DNA of 64,000 nucleotides, from assembly GCA_964511075.1 (NCBI GenBank), contig CAZEDM010000010.1, forward strand, positions 26,815 through 90,814, in the 5' to 3' direction. Both the position numbers and the translations under genes were made by a program. Under the pieces are notes generated by a model. It was not told the DNA's origin, did no database searches, and was given only the letters and a program-made list of their open reading frames with translations. Of the stretch, positions 62,196 through 64,000 are shown piece after piece. The DNA is from CAZEDM01 sp964511075. GTDB taxonomy: Bacteria > Zixibacteria > MSB-5A5 > RBG-16-43-9. Positions within the stretch are counted from its first letter, which is position 1; each line of letters begins with the position of its first letter.

Positions 62196-62229
62196 AAAAA
62201 ATTGGGCGAGCAATTCCTTACTCGCCCAA
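62196..62229 (-). terminator. Terminator after the Cys-rich peptide gene
   Basis: Minus strand: 9-bp stem TTGGGCGAG/CTCGCCCAA (62221-62229 with 62202-62210), 10-base loop, then six T (62196-62201). It ends the two-gene unit 62272-63068. Confidence 0.9.
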
Positions 62230-62271
62230 AGGGTGTTTTTGCACTTCCTCCTTCCTTAAGGAATTAAAAAC

Positions 62272-62469
62272 TTATGGTCCAGGAGGAGGGAAAGTCGGAC
62301 AGGGGTGGCATTCATCCCAACAGATGATAGGTGGGGTTACCGTGCAAACCCTGTAACAGCACAGGCGGGCTCCATCAGTAGTAGGGGTTTTAATCACGGT
62401 GAATCCCAAGACTAAGATGAGCATCGCAAAGAGAAGCACAAAAACTCTGAGTTTTCTGAAAAGCTTCAC
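62272..62469 (-). CDS. Tiny exported six-cysteine protein
   Basis: A 65-residue protein. An N-terminal signal segment (FRKLRVFVLLFAMLILVLGF) is followed by about 35 residues with six Cys in two groups, LCCYRVC and IICWDECHPC, and a Pro-rich end TFPPPGP. GTG start with a very strong AAAGGAGGTGAG site. Six Cys could form three disulfides or bind metal. It lies 17 bases after a TlpA-like thioredoxin gene and before a terminator, so it may be that protein's substrate. I do not recognise the family. Confidence 0.75.
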   Translation of the reverse strand: MKLFRKLRVFVLLFAMLILVLGFTVIKTPTTDGARLCCYRVCTVTPPIICWDECHPCPTFPPPGP

Positions 62470-62486
62470 CTTCTCTCACCTCCTTT

Positions 62487-63068
62487 CTAAGGTTTATTAG
62501 AGGATAAAAGCATTCCCTGAATCTCTTTTTTATTTTTCCCCGTAAGGGAGCCAGCCCATACTTTCTGGACAATACCATTGGTATCGATGAGGATTATCTG
62601 AGGAATTACCTCCACCTTGTAGTGATCAAGCAGAGATAAATTGGAGACGATCAAAATGGGAAATTCCAATTGGTTTCTCTGAACGAATTCCGCTGTTTTA
62701 TCCTTGCCAAAATCAGTCACTCCAATAAATCTCAGATTTTCGGAACTGTAATTATGATAGGTTTCCTTCCAGAATTCCAGATTCTCCTCGCAGGCAGGAC
62801 AAGCTGGAGAAAACCATACAAGGATGGTTCTCTCTTTGGATGGATATTCTATTTTAAAATCTATTCCATCCAGATTTATTCCAAATAGGGAGGGAACTTT
62901 CTCGCCAGGATCAAGGGTTTTAAAAGGATTTTCAGGATGAGAAAGCGCGCTTCTGAGTTTCTGGTTCTCCCGGACTAAAAGCAGAATCTCGACTCCCATT
63001 ACTACTATCAGAGCAATAAGGACGACTGACCATAGCTGATTTTTCAGAAAAAGTTTTTTTTCAATCAT
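62487..63068 (-). CDS. Membrane-anchored thioredoxin-like (TlpA/AhpC-TSA) protein
   Basis: A 193-residue protein with an N-terminal anchor (about 13-32), a short coiled stretch, then a thioredoxin fold with VWFSPACPACEENLEFW (CPAC pair, near residue 92) and VEVIPQIILIDTNGIVQKVW (cis-Pro). It acts in the periplasm. Its redox pair and position before the Cys-rich peptide suggest a role in that peptide's folding; a general reductase role is equally possible. Confidence 0.87.
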   Translation of the reverse strand: MIEKKLFLKNQLWSVVLIALIVVMGVEILLLVRENQKLRSALSHPENPFKTLDPGEKVPSLFGINLDGIDFKIEYPSKERTILVWFSPACPACEENLEFWKETYHNYSSENLRFIGVTDFGKDKTAEFVQRNQLEFPILIVSNLSLLDHYKVEVIPQIILIDTNGIVQKVWAGSLTGKNKKEIQGMLLSSNKP

Positions 63069-63250
63069 TTAGTTGAGCATTTTCTTTTTGGATTCTGTTG
63101 TGGTTTTTACACCTACAATGGTGGTCACAATTTCGCGTGCAAGCTATCTCAAAAGAGCGTTATTTGTTTAACTCGAATATTATATTGAAGCCGCCTTATT
63201 ACCTTAAGGAATCTCAAAAAAATAATTTAATTTTCATATTGATTTAGATA

Positions 63251-63279
63251 AACTTATTCCTCGAGAAGGATATTGTCAA
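63251..63279 (-). promoter_or_regulatory. Possible promoter of the thioredoxin/Cys-rich pair
   Basis: Minus strand: TTGACA (63274-63279), 17-base spacer, TAAGTT (63251-63256). The -10 is weak, so confidence is modest. The leader would be about 175 bases. Confidence 0.4.
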
Positions 63280-63489
63280 GCCAAAAGTGTAAAAAAATCA
63301 GCATTTTTTATTACGCACTTAAGACATTGCAAAAATTGGGATTAGGATAATAAGATAATCCAACGGTATAAGTAATTAACTTCATCTTTTTTATTTTTAA
63401 ATACTTATCAAGTAATATTATCTTCTGTGTTTTTTTAGATATTCACCTTGATTTAAATTAAATAATTTTTAAGAAAATTAATTTTTTAC

Positions 63490-63519
63490 TTGACAAACTA
63501 TTAGACACAGTATTATTAT
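63490..63519 (+). promoter_or_regulatory. Sigma70-type promoter
   Basis: TTGACA (63490-63495), 18-base spacer and TATTAT (63514-63519); an overlapping TATTAT at 63511 gives a 15-base spacer. It points into the structured non-coding region at the right end. Confidence 0.55.
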
Positions 63520-63526
63520 TTATATA

Positions 63527-64000
63527 CAGAGTAAATGGGCTCTTACGGAAAGGGATAGGGGAGGAAAGGCTAGGTATTTTCAGGTGGGTAGGGAGTTGGG
63601 CTTGATTTTTTTCTTCCTTCGATTCTAAAGAATAAGTTTTTCGAAATTTCATCTCGCTAAGGTCGAGCAAAGTCTTACGGCTTTTAGAGGCGAGAGTGGT
63701 TGGTTGGTTACCTCTTAAGAAAATAAAGCCAATTCACCTCGTGAAATTGGTAAGGCTATTATTATATCCTTTTGCCAAAGTTAGCTGGAGACTTCCCACC
63801 TTACACCCAAAACTTTTCTCCAGCTAACTCTGGACCTTTAATGGGACTTCATAAGTGAAGGAGGTGAGGGTTAGCTCTCCAAGACGGTTTTATAGAGAAA
63901 AGAGGAGGAAATATAAGCGAATGTTTTAATTCTGAATTTTCTTTCGATAAAGGAGGTGGTTAAAAGTTCGGGAGAGTAGTTTTACCAAGATTGGAAGTAT
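63527..64000 (+). other. Structured non-coding region, possible leader or ncRNA
   Basis: No protein gene is convincing here. The region has a perfect 13-bp stem AGTTAGCTGGAGA/TCTCCAGCTAACT (63779-63791 with 63817-63829), a CCAATTCAC/GTGAAATTGG hairpin (about 63732-63752), TCTCGC/GCGAGA (63652-63657 with 63690-63695), and three purine-rich AGGAGG-type sites (63858, 63902, 63952). A 24-codon basic frame from GTG 63855 to the TAA near 63927 is possible. It may be the leader of a gene beyond the window or an RNA gene; none of RNase P, tmRNA, SRP or 6S was recognised. Confidence 0.45.

Noticed and set aside
63458..63670. Minus-strand frame of 70 codons near the right end
   Set aside because: Low-complexity Ser/Lys/Ile-rich translation without a ribosome site; it lies over the plus-strand promoter.
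63527..64000. RNase P RNA or tmRNA (GAGGAAAGG string at about 63563)
   Set aside because: Only a short partial match to the GAGGAAAGTC motif; no other conserved regions of either RNA were found.

Overview
The window is a 64 kb stretch of a diderm bacterium, probably an uncultured member of the FCB superphylum (Zixibacteria/KSB1-like). The support is indirect: a FlgD-type C-terminal domain with an NYPNPFNPET motif (about 30.3 kb), two GWxTD proteins (23.5-26.3 kb), an OmpA protein with thrombospondin type 3 repeats (39.4 kb), many lipoproteins and TolC/HlyD/MacB exporters, and an ExbB-ExbD-ExbD-TonB set. I could not place it in a phylum with certainty. No rRNA, tRNA, CRISPR array or insertion sequence was seen.

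Layout. 0-3 kb (minus): an exported hypothetical protein cut by the left edge, a small ABM-fold monooxygenase, a membrane protein and an isoprenylcysteine-methyltransferase-like protein, with palindromic intergenic repeats between them. 3.2-8.4 kb (plus): a YbhG-F-S-R-like ABC exporter in which the usual double ATPase is two genes. 8.7-14.1 kb (plus): a small membrane protein, a TPR lipoprotein, a membrane protein and exbB-exbD-exbD-tonB, closed by a clear terminator. 14.2-17.5 kb (plus): a proton-pumping pyrophosphatase, predicted potassium independent, and a Yip1-type protein. 17.5-28.3 kb (plus): TolC, MacA-like adaptor, one MacB ATPase, two MacB permeases, two GWxTD proteins and a NatAB-like ABC exporter.

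28.5-37.4 kb (minus) reads as one envelope-stress operon: ECF sigma factor, TolC, adaptor, fused MacB, zinc-finger anti-sigma factor, Spy/CpxP-like protein, a DUF5659 protein, a protein with three LTDEQ repeats plus a FlgD-type domain, and two lipoproteins. 38-49.7 kb holds a small Ca-loop secreted protein, mazG, TSP3-OmpA, a minus operon of a membrane GAF-GGDEF cyclase with nagZ, anmK and a SpoIID-like protein (cell wall recycling), cstA with a Cys-rich membrane partner, and a bactofilin-like membrane protein. 49.8-61.4 kb (minus) is mostly housekeeping: purQ, purS, pssA, psd, purB, transaldolase-type aldolase, truA, ecfT, EamA exporter, DUF362 ferredoxin, GIY-YIG protein and a Cys/Met PLP enzyme. 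61.5-63.1 kb (minus) has two TlpA-like thioredoxins around a tiny exported six-cysteine protein. The last 0.5 kb on the plus strand is non-coding with a good promoter and strong stem-loops.

The main theme is envelope biology: four export systems, TonB energisation, sigma-regulated stress response, wall recycling and periplasmic thiol chemistry. The most interesting less-described assemblies are the sigma/efflux/LTxEQ-repeat operon, the GWxTD pair embedded in exporter genes, the thioredoxin/Cys-rich peptide set, and at least two families of palindromic repeats, one of which supplies the stop codon of psd.
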